Positions 44,323 through 55,562 of a stretch of 64,000 nucleotides of DNA are shown in pieces (position 1 is the stretch's first letter; the number at the start of each line of letters is the position of its first letter). The position numbers and the translations under genes were made by a program. Under the pieces are notes generated by a model. It saw nothing but the letters and a program-made list of their open reading frames with translations. It did no database searches and was not told the DNA's origin. The DNA is from Gaiellasilicea sp046594445 (GTDB lineage Bacteria > Actinomycetota > Thermoleophilia > Gaiellales > Gaiellaceae), in the NCBI GenBank assembly GCA_046594445.1, contig JBKJSM010000070.1, positions 1 through 64,000 on the forward strand, written 5' to 3'.

Positions 44323-45230
44323 TGCCGCGAGACGACCGGGTGATCGTGCTCGGCACGACTGCCGCCGGGGTCGTTGCCGCCCTGCTGCTGACGCTGCTGC
44401 TTCCGTCCGTCTACCGGGCCGACGCCTCGATCGCGCTGTCGAGACAGGGACAGCCTCCGAGCGACGATCCGGCGCTCGCGCAGGCTGCCGAGGCGGCTGC
44501 CGAGCTCTTCCACAGCCGCGCCGTCGCCGAGTCGGCGGTCGCAAACCTCCGTCTCGACGAGTCCCCGGAAGAGCTGCTCGACCGCGTCTCGCTCGAGACC
44601 GAGCCCCAGAGCTCGCTCGTGCGCGTACAGGTCGAGGCGGGAAGCCCCGGCGAGGCCAGGCGGACGGCGCAGGAGCTCACCGAGCTGTCCACGGTGCTCT
44701 TCAACGACCGCTTCGGCCCCGAGACGGTCGCGCAGATCTGGGAGACGCCGCGCGCGGACCCGAACCGAAGCTCACCGCGGCCGGCGAGGAACCTGGCCGT
44801 CGGCGCGCTCCTGGGTGCACTCGCCGGCGCCGCCCTGCTCGCGCGCAACCGCCGTCCGCGTTCCGCCCGCGCTCCGAGTCCGCCGCGCCGGCCAGCACAG
44901 GTGCCTCCGCAGCAGCCGCGACCGCTCGACGTTCGGCTCCCCGAGCCGGAGCCCGAGCGGGAGCCGGAGCCCGCACCGCCGCCGCCCCCGCCCCCCGCGA
45001 CCGGGCCGTTCGTGATGCCGGTGATGGGCGAATGGACGGTCGCCGACGTGGAGCGGCTGCTCGCCGAGCAGGGTCCCGCGTTTCCCCATCGTCTTGACGA
45101 GCTCAACGACTACCTGCACTCCTTCCGAGCGGTCGCCGAGCCGGACGGGCGCCTGCCGGGTGGAGTCGAAGGCGTGATGGAGGACGTCTTCCGAGACGTG
45201 ATCGAGCGCGCGCGCTCAGGCGCGCGCTGA
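44322..45230 (+). CDS. Wzz-like chain-length/capsule protein with extra C-terminal domain
   Basis: 302 residues. N-terminal membrane helix (VLGTTAAGVVAALLLTLLLP) followed by the Wzz-type YRADASIALS segment, a helical region, a second helix (LAVGALLGALAGAALLA), a Pro-rich linker, and a C-terminal domain (from WTVADVERLLAE) that aligns without gaps with the small protein at 45991-46314. Likely part of the exopolysaccharide length-control machinery. Its 3' end overlaps the convergent PHP phosphatase gene by 15 nt. Confidence 0.75.
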   Translation: MPRDDRVIVLGTTAAGVVAALLLTLLLPSVYRADASIALSRQGQPPSDDPALAQAAEAAAELFHSRAVAESAVANLRLDESPEELLDRVSLETEPQSSLVRVQVEAGSPGEARRTAQELTELSTVLFNDRFGPETVAQIWETPRADPNRSSPRPARNLAVGALLGALAGAALLARNRRPRSARAPSPPRRPAQVPPQQPRPLDVRLPEPEPEREPEPAPPPPPPPATGPFVMPVMGEWTVADVERLLAEQGPAFPHRLDELNDYLHSFRAVAEPDGRLPGGVEGVMEDVFRDVIERARSGAR

Positions 45231-45971
45231 CCACCAGCGCCGCCGCCTCCCGGACGTCGTGGGCCGCGGCGGCAGCGAGCCGTCCGCGACGATCGCCGCA
45301 GGGACGGCCTGCGTGAGCCAGGCGCCGAGCGGGTCGCCGACGGCCTCGGCCGCCGCTCTCAAGCCGACCGACCGCACGGCGGCCGTGTGGGCGTCGCTCG
45401 CGATCAGGTGCGCGAGCCCCGATCCGATCAGCTCGAGCGCGGCGGCGCGGGTCCTGGAGCCCAGGCGTCCGTCCACGGACGCCGCAGTGACCTGGACGAG
45501 CGCGCCGCCGTCGACGAGAGGTGCGAGGCGCTGCGGCGTCGCCCGCACCTCCGCGCTGCGCTCGGGGTGCGCGATCACGGGCACGAGGCCGAGCGTCTCC
45601 AGCTCGAAAAGGCGCTGGCCGAGGTCGAGCGGCCAGCCCTGGTAGGGGAACTCGAGCAGCACGTACCGGCTGCCGGCCAGCCCGAAGCGGCGCAGCTCGT
45701 CCGGCTCGAGCGACCCGAGCCGGTCGAGCGCGATCTCGGCGCCCGAGTACAGCTGCAGGGGGATCCCGGCGGCCCGGATCGCCGCCTCCAGCTCGGCGAC
45801 CCCAGCCTGCATTCGCTCGGCGGTCGTGGGGTAGTCGCCGCGCACGTGCGGCGTCGCCGCGATCCCGAGGGTTCCGTCCTCCACGGCCGCACGAGCGATC
45901 TCGAGCGATTCCTCCAGCGAGCTCGCCCCGTCGTCGACGCCCGGCAGGATGTGTGAGTGGAGGTCGAGCAC
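45216..45971 (-). CDS. CpsB/CapC-type tyrosine phosphatase (PHP domain)
   Basis: 251 residues. PHP metal motifs LDLHSHILPGVDDGA, ATPHVRGDY, IAHPERS and IASDAHT. This family dephosphorylates bacterial tyrosine kinases of the Wzc/CpsD type; such a kinase is encoded at 49322-50674. GTG start at 45971. Basic tail (GRRRRWW). Confidence 0.92.
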   Translation of the reverse strand: MLDLHSHILPGVDDGASSLEESLEIARAAVEDGTLGIAATPHVRGDYPTTAERMQAGVAELEAAIRAAGIPLQLYSGAEIALDRLGSLEPDELRRFGLAGSRYVLLEFPYQGWPLDLGQRLFELETLGLVPVIAHPERSAEVRATPQRLAPLVDGGALVQVTAASVDGRLGSRTRAAALELIGSGLAHLIASDAHTAAVRSVGLRAAAEAVGDPLGAWLTQAVPAAIVADGSLPPRPTTSGRRRRWWSARA

Positions 45972-45990
45972 GCCTAGTGCCCCTTCCAGA

Positions 45991-46314
45991 CTAGACGGCG
46001 TCGAGGAGCTCGGCGAAGACTTCGTCGATCAGGGCGTCGAACGTCTCGGGCAGGTTGCCGTCGTAGTCGGCGAACTCGCGCAGCGCGACCAGCGTGCTGT
46101 GGCACTCCTCGTACGAGTCCACCCGTGCCGAGTCCGCCTCCGCGAGTCGGCGCTGCAGGTCGAAGAGATTCCAGCGGCTCTGGCGCTCGACCGCCGGCCC
46201 GCCCACGACCGGTGCCGGCGGCGCTGCAGGCGCCGGCGTCGGAACCGGCTCCGACTCCACCTGGGCGCGTGCCTCGGCGGCTCGCCGCGCAAGCGCCAGC
46301 TCGCGCTTCGTCAC
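45991..46314 (-). CDS. Small protein sharing the C-terminal domain of the Wzz-like protein
   Basis: 107 residues. N-terminal helix (MTKRELALARRAAEARAQ), Pro/Ala linker, then about 60 residues beginning WNLFDLQRRLAE. A gapless alignment over 53 residues with the end of the Wzz-like protein keeps W, D, R, LAE, a mid-domain A, E, L, R, A, DG, LP and VF. No named family recognised. It may interact with the polysaccharide machinery. Confidence 0.7.
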   Translation of the reverse strand: MTKRELALARRAAEARAQVESEPVPTPAPAAPPAPVVGGPAVERQSRWNLFDLQRRLAEADSARVDSYEECHSTLVALREFADYDGNLPETFDALIDEVFAELLDAV

Positions 46315-46344
46315 AACCGCAATCCGATCGGCGAAATGCTGCTC

Positions 46345-46776
46345 TCACTCCGCGAGGGACCGCTCGTCCGCGGACGCGGCCGAGGCCTCGTCCTGCGGCG
46401 GCGCGATCGGCGCGGCCGGCGACTCGGCGACGCCGTGCAGCTGTGCGTGCAACGCCTGGATGTGCGCCCGCAGTCCGTCGGCGTCGAGCCCGTCGCTCCC
46501 CTCGAGCTCGCGCAGCCACCGGGCGACCACGGTGTCGCGACGCTCCAGCTCGCGCTCGCGGGCGGCGAGCTCGGACACGCGTCGCGAGTGCTCGGCCGCG
46601 AGCTCTCGCCGCTGTGCGCGCTCCTCCTCGAGCTCGCGCTCCCGCCCGCGGATCGAGTCCTTCTGCGCCTCGATCGCCGCCTGCACGCGAGCTTCCGCGC
46701 GCTCGACGGCGCGCTCGCGCTCCTCGAGGTCGGCCTGGCGCTTCGCGATCGTCGGGTCGGCGTCGGACTCGCTCAC
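46345..46776 (-). CDS. Coiled-coil protein
   Basis: 143 residues from the GTG at 46776, with TAGGAT 7 nt upstream (probably leaderless). Almost the whole protein is a charged coiled coil (KRQADLEERERAVERAEARV, RERELEEERAQRRELAAEHS), with an Ala/Pro-rich tail. No enzymatic motif. It is 30 nt upstream of the small domain-sharing protein, so the two may be one operon. Confidence 0.75.
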   Translation of the reverse strand: MSESDADPTIAKRQADLEERERAVERAEARVQAAIEAQKDSIRGRERELEEERAQRRELAAEHSRRVSELAARERELERRDTVVARWLRELEGSDGLDADGLRAHIQALHAQLHGVAESPAAPIAPPQDEASAASADERSLAE

Positions 46777-46807
46777 GCGTCGAATCCTACGGACGTTCGG
46801 CGGCGCG

Positions 46808-47725
46808 TCATGAGCGACCGGCGAACCGCGCGCCGGTGACTCGACGGCCGAGCGGCGAACGGACTGCCGCGCCGGTGAGCGAGCCGAGCAGGGCGGGCGC
46901 CCGAAGGAAGGCGTTCTTGGCGAAAAGGATGCGCGCAACGCGCAGCGCGCCGGCGTCCTGCCCGGTGGTCCGGAGCCGCGCGACGATGTGGTCGCGCGTC
47001 ACGTAGGCACCGCCGCGCATGCTGCGCAGGGTCACGTCCGTCGCTCCGAGCTGGGCCTTCCCGAAGCCCTGGCGAAACGAGCGGCGGGCGAGGTCGCGCA
47101 CCCGCTCGACGGGATCGTGCGCGACCACGACGCGGGGGGCGTAGGCGAGGACGAAGCCTTCCTCCACCGCGCGGCGCACGAACTCCCTGTCGCCGCTCGA
47201 GCGCAGCGAGGCGTCGAAGGGGCCGACCGCGTCGAACACCCGTCGTCGCACCCAGGTGTTGCCGCTGGCGGAGTGACCCTCCGCGGCATAGCGCTCCTGG
47301 TCGTAGTTGTGCGTCAGATCCACGAGCGAAGCGGTGGAAGGCCGGCGTCGCAGCGGCGTCGCGAACGCGCCCGCCAGCATGTCCGCACCCGTTTGCTCGA
47401 GCGCGGCGAGACCTTGCTCGATCCAGTCGTCGGCGGGGACGCAGTCCGCGTCCGTGAAGGCGATCACGTCCCCGCGCGCCTCCGCGAGCCCCGCGTTCCG
47501 GGCCGCGTAGACGCCCACGTGCGAGCCCGGCGAGACCACCCGCGCGGCGCCGCCCGCGCGCTCGACGGCTCCGGCCGTCCCGTCGCTCGAGCCGTCGTCG
47601 ACGACGAGCGCCTCGAACGGCAGCTCGGTCGTCTGCCGGTCGAGCGCCTCGAGCAGACCCGGGAGCCGGCGGGCGGCGTTTCGCGCCGGGACGACGACCG
47701 AGACCGCTGGAGATGCAGCAGACAT
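46808..47725 (-). CDS. Glycosyltransferase family 2
   Basis: 305 residues from the ATG at 47725. GT-A fold: VSVVVPARNAARRLPGLL, LVVDDGSSDGT, AFTDADCVPADDW (metal-binding D-x-D) and SSGDREFVRRAVEEGF. It transfers a sugar in exopolysaccharide assembly; sugar and acceptor are unknown. It is divergent from the flippase gene. Confidence 0.9.
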   Translation of the reverse strand: MSAASPAVSVVVPARNAARRLPGLLEALDRQTTELPFEALVVDDGSSDGTAGAVERAGGAARVVSPGSHVGVYAARNAGLAEARGDVIAFTDADCVPADDWIEQGLAALEQTGADMLAGAFATPLRRRPSTASLVDLTHNYDQERYAAEGHSASGNTWVRRRVFDAVGPFDASLRSSGDREFVRRAVEEGFVLAYAPRVVVAHDPVERVRDLARRSFRQGFGKAQLGATDVTLRSMRGGAYVTRDHIVARLRTTGQDAGALRVARILFAKNAFLRAPALLGSLTGAAVRSPLGRRVTGARFAGRS

Positions 47726-47774
47726 GTGGGGCGGCAGGCTACAGGACCGTGGGAAGCGGGTAGGTTCCACGCTC

Positions 47775-49325
47775 GTGGAGGCGGGGAGCGAGCAGCGCCG
47801 GTTCGTGCGCAACGCGATCGGCTCGTACGGCGCGCGTGCCGTACTGATCCTCAGCGTCCTCCTGCTGACGCCGTATCTCTATCGCACTCTCGGCCCGGGC
47901 GGGTTCGGTACGTGGAGCGTGATCTTCTCGCTGACCACCGTCTTCTCCCTGATCCAGCTCGGAGTCGCGGCCGGCCCGATCAAGCTCGTGGCTGAGTACC
48001 AGGCCCAGGGTCGGCGGCAGGAGCTCGAGCACGTCGTCGGCGCCTCCGTCTCGGTTTTGCTGGCGCTGGGGGTCGTAGCGCTCGGCCTCGCCGCCCTCGG
48101 CGCTTACACGCTCGACGGTCTTGCGTCGCCGCAGGCTCGAGACGACTTCAGGCTGGGGATGCTGGCGCTGGGCGTCGCCTTCCTCGTGCGGTTCCCGTGC
48201 ACCGCCTACATGGCGGTGCTGGAGGGGTATCAGCGCTACGACCTCTCGAACGCCGCCTGGATGGTGACGACGCTCGTCTCGTCGATCGGCGCGGTGGTGG
48301 CGGTCGAGGCCGGAACGGGCGTTCTCGGCGTCACCATTGCCTACGCGGTCGCGATCGTCTTCAGCGCGATCGCCACCGCCTTCCTCCTGCACCGGCTCGA
48401 CCCGGACCTTTCGTTGCGCCCCCGCCTCGGCGACCCAGGCGCGCGTGGGCGCCTGCTGCACTTCAGCACGTTCGCGCTCCTCGCCGACTCGATGGTCTTC
48501 GTCGGGCAGCGCATGGACGTCGTCGTCGTCGCCGCGATTCGCAACGCCGCGCAGACGGCCCCCTACGCCGCCGCCGTGAAGCTGCAGTCGGGCGTGCAGA
48601 GCCTCGTCCTGCCCTTCATCGAGATGCTGATGCCGATGATGTCGGAGCTGTGGGCCCGCGGCGACCGGGCGGAAGTGGCCCGGCGCTTCACCCTCGCGAC
48701 GCGCGTCGCGCTGCAGGTGACGCTGCCCGTTGCGGCGGCGTTCGCGCTCTTTGCCGACGATGTCGTCCAGCTCTGGCTCGGCTCGGGTGCGGCGGCCGGA
48801 ATCGTCGTCGTGCTGATGGCGGTGCAGGTGCTGACGATGACGCTGGCGCCGGCGGAGAAGGTCCTGATCGGGGTCGGCCGGGTCCGGACGGCGGGGGTGC
48901 TCGCGTGCGTCGAGGGGGTGACGAACGTGGCCCTCTCGATCGGGCTCGTCGTCACCTTCGGCGCCGTCGGCGCTGCGCTCGGCACACTCCTCACGACGGC
49001 GCTCGTGTCGCCGGTGAAGATCCCGCTGGCGGCGCGGGCGATCGGCCAGTCGACGGCGCTGGTCGTCCGGGACGGGATCGCCCGACCGATCCTGAGCTCG
49101 CTGCCTGCACTCGCGGCGATGGTGGCCGTCCGACTGCTCCTCGAGCAAGGCCCGCTCCGGCTTGCGCTCGGACTGGCCGTGGGCCTCGGCGCGGCCGCCC
49201 TCGTCGGCGCGCGCCAACTCGGAGGTGACCGCCTCCGAGCGCTCGTGCGGGCCGGCTCCCGTCGCAGGCCCCTGGTCAGCGAGCCGCTAGACTCCGATCT
49301 TCCGGCGCAGAATCTCGCCCCATGA
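47775..49325 (+). CDS. Wzx-type polysaccharide flippase
   Basis: 516 residues from the GTG at 47775, 8 nt after TAGGTT; an earlier in-frame start at 47724 would pass through that box. About 14 membrane helices; N-terminal FVRNAIGSYGARAVLILSVL and YLYRTLGPGGFGTWSVI are typical of Wzx/MATE-like polysaccharide exporters. It flips lipid-linked repeat units outward. The stop overlaps the kinase start (ATGA). Confidence 0.9.
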   Translation: MEAGSEQRRFVRNAIGSYGARAVLILSVLLLTPYLYRTLGPGGFGTWSVIFSLTTVFSLIQLGVAAGPIKLVAEYQAQGRRQELEHVVGASVSVLLALGVVALGLAALGAYTLDGLASPQARDDFRLGMLALGVAFLVRFPCTAYMAVLEGYQRYDLSNAAWMVTTLVSSIGAVVAVEAGTGVLGVTIAYAVAIVFSAIATAFLLHRLDPDLSLRPRLGDPGARGRLLHFSTFALLADSMVFVGQRMDVVVVAAIRNAAQTAPYAAAVKLQSGVQSLVLPFIEMLMPMMSELWARGDRAEVARRFTLATRVALQVTLPVAAAFALFADDVVQLWLGSGAAAGIVVVLMAVQVLTMTLAPAEKVLIGVGRVRTAGVLACVEGVTNVALSIGLVVTFGAVGAALGTLLTTALVSPVKIPLAARAIGQSTALVVRDGIARPILSSLPALAAMVAVRLLLEQGPLRLALGLAVGLGAAALVGARQLGGDRLRALVRAGSRRRPLVSEPLDSDLPAQNLAP

Positions 49326-50674
49326 GCCCCGAACAGATCGCCTCAATCCTCTGGCGTCGCCGCCTCGCGTTCCTCGTCACCGTCGTCGTGGCGATGGCCG
49401 CGGTGGTCGCTGCGACCCTGCTGCTACCGAAGACGTACACAGCAACGACGACGCTCTACGTCGGCGGCAAGGTCAATCCCGACGCGTTCATTAACACCGA
49501 CCTGCTCGAGCAGCACGTGCGCACGTACTCGACGCTGGCCGGGAACCCGAACATGGCCGACCTCGTCGTCGGGAACCTCAACGAGCCCCTCGACCGCGGC
49601 GAGCTGCTCACCCGAATGGGCTTCGCTCCGGTCGAGCGGACACAGCTCCTCCTGATCACGGGCTCGGGCGCGACGCCCGCGGAGGCCCAGGAGCTCGCCA
49701 ACGTGTACAGCGAGACCTTCGTGGCGCGCATGTCCACCCTCTTCGAGGAAGGGCGGACGCCGGCCGAGATCGCGGTCAGCGAGCCCGCCGCGCTGCCCAC
49801 ATCTCCGGCGAAGCCGAACCCGCCGCTCTACATCGGGCTGGGCGGGCTGCTGAGCCTCTTCCTCGCGCTCGCCGTCGCCCTCCTGCGGGAGCGGCTGGAC
49901 ACGCGAGTACGCGTCGCCGCCGAGGACGACGCCGTCTTCGGGCAGCCGATCATCGCGCGCATCCCGGCCTTCGAGGGCCGCGATCGCAGCCGCCGCGGCA
50001 TCTCCGACCGCTTCGCGCTGCTCAAGACCAACATCGACTTCGTCAACGAGGGCGACGCGCGTGTCCTGCTGATCACGAGCCCCGGCGCAGGAGAGGGGAA
50101 GAGCACCGTCTCGGCCAACCTGGCGCTCGTGTGCGCCGAGGACGGCGAGCGGGTCGTGCTCGTCGAGGCAGACCTGAGACGGCCAGGCCTGACCGACACC
50201 GTCATCGCGCAGGGCGTCGAGCGCTCCCGCGTCGGGCTGAGCAACTACCTCGCCGGGGCGGCGGGCGAGGAGGAGATCATCGTTCCCCATCCCGAGCTGC
50301 GCGGCCTCAGCCTGATCTGGTCGGGGATCGTGCCGCCGAACCCGACGGCGCTGCTCGGTTCCCACCGGCTCGACACGCTGCTGACCATGCTCCGGCTCGA
50401 GTACGACCGCGTCATCGTCGACACCTGCCCGATCTCGGTCGCCGCCGACGCCTCGGTGATCGCGTCGCGGGTCGACGGGACGATCTACATCATGGACGAG
50501 CGCACGACCAAGCGGACTGAGGCGCAGGCGGGTCTGAACCAGCTCCGGGGGGTGCGAACCCAGCTGCTCGGCGTCGTCCTCAACCGCGCCTCGATGGTCG
50601 GCGCCGATCCCTACTACTACGCCGACGAGGCCAAGCGGGAACGCGAGGCCTCCGACCGCGTCGAATCCTTCTGA
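49322..50674 (+). CDS. Wzc/CpsCD-type polysaccharide co-polymerase and tyrosine kinase
   Basis: 450 residues. N-terminal Wzz domain with two membrane helices (LAFLVTVVVAMAAVVAATLL and YIGLGGLLSLFLALAVALL), fused to a BY-kinase domain: Walker A SPGAGEGKST, Walker A' VVLVEADLRRP, Walker B VIVDTCPIS. A short C-terminal Tyr cluster (DPYYYADE) is a candidate autophosphorylation site. It controls chain length and export, reversed by the PHP phosphatase nearby. Confidence 0.92.
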   Translation: MSPEQIASILWRRRLAFLVTVVVAMAAVVAATLLLPKTYTATTTLYVGGKVNPDAFINTDLLEQHVRTYSTLAGNPNMADLVVGNLNEPLDRGELLTRMGFAPVERTQLLLITGSGATPAEAQELANVYSETFVARMSTLFEEGRTPAEIAVSEPAALPTSPAKPNPPLYIGLGGLLSLFLALAVALLRERLDTRVRVAAEDDAVFGQPIIARIPAFEGRDRSRRGISDRFALLKTNIDFVNEGDARVLLITSPGAGEGKSTVSANLALVCAEDGERVVLVEADLRRPGLTDTVIAQGVERSRVGLSNYLAGAAGEEEIIVPHPELRGLSLIWSGIVPPNPTALLGSHRLDTLLTMLRLEYDRVIVDTCPISVAADASVIASRVDGTIYIMDERTTKRTEAQAGLNQLRGVRTQLLGVVLNRASMVGADPYYYADEAKREREASDRVESF

Positions 50675-50706
50675 GCGCGCGGCGTCTCGCGCTCGACGCG
50701 GGGCCG

Positions 50707-52058
50707 GTGCTGCTCGCCGGGCTGATCGCGGCCGCGCTGCCCGTAGCGGCGTACGTCGCCTCACCCGTGCTCGTCCCGGCGCTCCTCGCCGCGGCGATCG
50801 CTTTCGTCGCGATCCTGCGGCGACCCGAGCTTGGTCTTGCGCTCCTACTCACGCTCGCGCCCCTGACCAACTTCACCCTTGCCGGCGGCGTCAAGCCCTT
50901 CCAGTTTCTGCTGCCGGCACTTGCTCTGGGCCTGCTCGTGTACGCGATCCTCGTCCTGCGCAGCCGGCCGCTCGCGTACTCGAAGTGGCTGACGGTCGGG
51001 GTGGTGACGTTCGTCGCCACTGCGGCGATCGGGTCGATCGTCGCCGACGAGCCGGGCGCGTCGATCAAGAAGCTCGTGATCGCGCTCACCGCCGGGGCGA
51101 TCTACTTCGCCGTCCTCTCGATCTGCCGCGACCGCGGCAGGCTGCTCGTCGTCGTGGCCGGCGCAGTGCTCGGCCTGCTGCTCGCGTCGATCCAGGGAGT
51201 GCTCCAGTACTACTTCGGGATCTTCTCGGGCGTCGGCTTCCTGATCGACGGCTCGCTCGTCGTCCGCGTCCAGGGCTCGTTCGGCCACCCGAACCAGTAC
51301 GCCGGCTACGTCGCCTTCCTGATCCCGCTCGCAGCCACGGTCGCGGCTCGCCGCGTCTACGGGACCGGGCTGCGCTGGCTCGGTGGAGCCGCGACCGCTC
51401 TCGCCCTGCCGGCGCTCGTCTTCTCATTCACGCGCGGCGCGATCTTGGCGCTCGTGCTCGGGACGCTCGTCTGGCTCGCCCTGCTTCGCCCGCGCGCGGC
51501 CCTGGGCCTCGCGATCGCGATCGCCGTCGTCGGCGTGGTCTTCGCGCCGGGAACGCTGCGCGAGCGGTTCGACCCCCAGGCCGGCCGCGGCGACCTGCCG
51601 CTGCGAGCCGACATCTGGGAGGGCGCGGTCGCGATCTACGAGCGTGATCCCGTCTTCGGCGCGGGCCTGAACAATTTCCCGAATGCCTACGGCTCCCTGC
51701 CCACGACCCTCAGCACCGGATCGCAGCGTCGGCTGCTCGACAACGAGCAGCTGATCGTCCCGCCGCACGCCCAGAACCTGTTCCTCAACGTCCTGGCCGA
51801 GCAGGGCCTCGTGGGCGTCGCCTCGTTGGGGTTGCTGCTCGCCACCGCGCTGCTCGTGCTCATTCGTGGCACCCGGGTCGCCGATCCGGCGGGACGTGGA
51901 GTCGCGCTCGCGCTCGGGGCCGGCGTCTTCGGGATCGTCGTGCACAGCATTCTCGAGGTGACGCTGCTGAGCGAGCTGGCGCTGCCGCTCTTCACCCTGC
52001 TCGCCGTGGTCGCCGGGTTTGTCGCGCTCGAGTACGAGCGACGCGAGGCGGAGGAGCT

Positions 52059-52062
<4 letters not shown>
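50707..52062 (+). CDS. Wzy/O-antigen ligase-type polysaccharide polymerase
   Basis: 451 residues as started at GTG 50707, with about 12 membrane helices. The Wzy_C region reads SFGHPNQYAGYVAFLIPLA, then GAGLNNFPNAY and PPHAQNLFLNVLAEQGLVG, the external loop that holds the catalytic Arg/His residues. Protein-like sequence continues upstream (SARRLALDAGP) to a CTG at 50671 that overlaps the kinase TGA (CTGA), so the true start may be that CTG. It polymerises flipped repeat units. Confidence 0.88.
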
Positions 52063-53738
<1,676 letters not shown>

Positions 53739-53880
53739 ACGACGATCGCCTGATATTCGACTGGTTTACAGGGCCTTCGGCCCTATCTTGCATCCGATGA
53801 GACCTACGGTTGTAACTCGGAAAACAACATCTCGAAACACATAAAAACCTGCTCGCGCCAGCCCGAGTATCCTGCGCGCG
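53739..53880. promoter_or_regulatory. Divergent promoter region, AT-richer, with hairpin
   Basis: 142-nt region between the glycoside hydrolase (minus) and a glycosyltransferase (plus). It holds AGGGCC-TTC-GGCCCT at 53767-53781 and an AT-rich run (AACACATAAAAACC) unlike the surroundings. TATCCT at 53868-53873 is the likely -10 of the glycosyltransferase. No gene seen. Confidence 0.45.
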
Positions 53881-54717
53881 GTGGAGGAGGGGGAACCAGT
53901 CGTCTCGATCGTGATCGCGGCGCATTCGGTCCGCCGCGAGTTCGAGCGCTCACTCGCGTCGATCGACGAGCACGCGGGCATGCCGGTGGAGACGATCGTG
54001 GTGGACAACGCTTCCGAGGACGACACTGCGGCCTGGATCGCCGAGCACCACCCTTCCGTGCAGGTGATCAGGTCCGAGCGAAACGAGTTCGGCGCGGGAC
54101 GGAACCACGCGCTGCCGCGGGCGCGCGGCGCCTGCACGATGTTCCTCGACAGCGACGCGGCGCTGACCCCGGGTGCCTTGCCGGAGCTCGTCGGCGCACT
54201 CGAGCGTCACCCCGACTGGGCTCTCGTGGCGCCCCGCCTCGTCTACGACGACGGCGGCCTGCAACTCTCCGCCCGGCGCTTCCCGCCCAGGCTCCTCCCG
54301 ATCCTGCGCCGCCCTCCGCTCGACCGCTTCTTCGAGGACGGCCCGACAATCCGCCACCACCTGATGGCCGACGAGGATCTCGGCCGGGTCAGGCCCGTCC
54401 TCTACACGATCAGCGCATGCCATCTCTTTCGGACGGACGTCGGACGCCGCGCCGGCCTGCTCGACGAAGCGCTGGCGTACGGGTGGGAGGATGCCGACTG
54501 GTGCATCCGGCTGCGCGACGTCGGCGGTGAGATCGTCCTCTATCCCAAGGTGAGCGTGATCCACTCCTACCGGCGGCTGACGCGGCGCGCACCCGTCTCG
54601 CGCGCGGCGGTGAAGCAGCTGCGCTGCCACGTGCACTTCCAGCGCAAGTACGCACGGCGGCGGCGCGAGCTGATCCGGCTGCAACGGGAGCTCGACGACA
54701 GGAGGCTCGAGCCATGA
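53881..54717 (+). CDS. Glycosyltransferase family 2 (rhamnosyltransferase-like)
   Basis: 278 residues, GTG at 53881, 7 nt after TATCCT. GT-A motifs VVSIVIAAHSVRREFERSLA, ETIVVDNASEDDT and MFLDSDAALTPG, then the WbbL-like YGWEDADWCIRLRDVGGEI. It starts a run of three glycosyltransferases and a deacetylase with ATGA/GTGA overlaps. Confidence 0.9.
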   Translation: MEEGEPVVSIVIAAHSVRREFERSLASIDEHAGMPVETIVVDNASEDDTAAWIAEHHPSVQVIRSERNEFGAGRNHALPRARGACTMFLDSDAALTPGALPELVGALERHPDWALVAPRLVYDDGGLQLSARRFPPRLLPILRRPPLDRFFEDGPTIRHHLMADEDLGRVRPVLYTISACHLFRTDVGRRAGLLDEALAYGWEDADWCIRLRDVGGEIVLYPKVSVIHSYRRLTRRAPVSRAAVKQLRCHVHFQRKYARRRRELIRLQRELDDRRLEP

Positions 54718-55562
54718 GCGCGGCCCGCGTGGCCGTGCTGATGCCGTGCTACGAGGAGGGCGAGCTGATGCTCGAGTCGGTGCGCTCGGTGCGGGAGCGA
54801 GAGCCCGTCGAGATCGTGCTCGTGGACGACGGGTCCAAGGGTGAGCAGACCCTGGTCCTGCTCGACCGCCTCGAGGCCCAAGGCGTGCGCGTCCTGCGTC
54901 AGCCCGCGAATGCCGGCCCGGCCGCCGCCCGGACGGCCGGGCTCCGCGCGACGGCGACGCCGTACGTCTTCTCGCTCGACGCGGACGACCTGCTAGAGCC
55001 GGGGATGCTGGCCCGGCTGGCCGACCTGCTCGACGCCCATCCCGAGGCAGGCGTGGCGTACGGCGATCACGTCGAGTTCGGAGCGGGGAAAGAGGTCCAC
55101 CGGGCGTCGCCGCCTGCGATCGACCCGTTTCGCTTGCTCTACGTGTTCGAGTATCCGCCGGCGGCCCTCTTTCGCCGCCATGTCCTGGAGGCGATCGGGG
55201 GCTGGCAGCCGCAGGGCGCGCGGCTGCCAGCCTACGAGGACTGGCACGTGTGGATGAGCCTCGCCGAACGCGGTGTCGGGGGCGTCTACGTCGGCCCCGG
55301 CGTCGTCACCTACCGGCGGCGGCTGCACGGCAACCGCCTGCTCGCACGAGCCCGCAAGCAGCACCCGCGCCTCTACCGGAGGCTGCGACGCGCTCATCCG
55401 GAGCTGTTCGGCAGGCGGCGCGAGCTGCGCCGCGCCTCCAACCTCCCGCCGCGGCGCAAGCTCCTCTACCCGATCGTCTACGGCGGCCGGCCGAAGTTCT
55501 CGTGGGAGCCGCGGCTGCGTCTCTGGCTCGAGCGCCGCGGGGTCAGGATCTCGGGCGGATGA
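54714..55562 (+). CDS. Glycosyltransferase family 2
   Basis: 282 residues, ATGA overlap with the previous gene. VAVLMPCYEEGELMLESV, IVLVDDGSKGEQT and VFSLDADDLLEPG are the GT-A motifs; PAYEDWHVWMSLAERG is the catalytic-base region. Strongly basic C-terminus (RRRELRRASNLPPRRK). Confidence 0.88.
   Translation: MSAARVAVLMPCYEEGELMLESVRSVREREPVEIVLVDDGSKGEQTLVLLDRLEAQGVRVLRQPANAGPAAARTAGLRATATPYVFSLDADDLLEPGMLARLADLLDAHPEAGVAYGDHVEFGAGKEVHRASPPAIDPFRLLYVFEYPPAALFRRHVLEAIGGWQPQGARLPAYEDWHVWMSLAERGVGGVYVGPGVVTYRRRLHGNRLLARARKQHPRLYRRLRRAHPELFGRRRELRRASNLPPRRKLLYPIVYGGRPKFSWEPRLRLWLERRGVRISGG

Noticed and set aside
42100..44544. 814-codon minus-strand frame over greA and lysS
   Set aside because: Arg/Leu/Asp-rich shadow typical of high GC; greA and lysS on the plus strand are certain.
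53755..53880. c-di-GMP (GEMM) riboswitch upstream of the hydrolase
   Set aside because: Only a GATGCAA-like fragment matches; the rest of the consensus and the second helix are missing.
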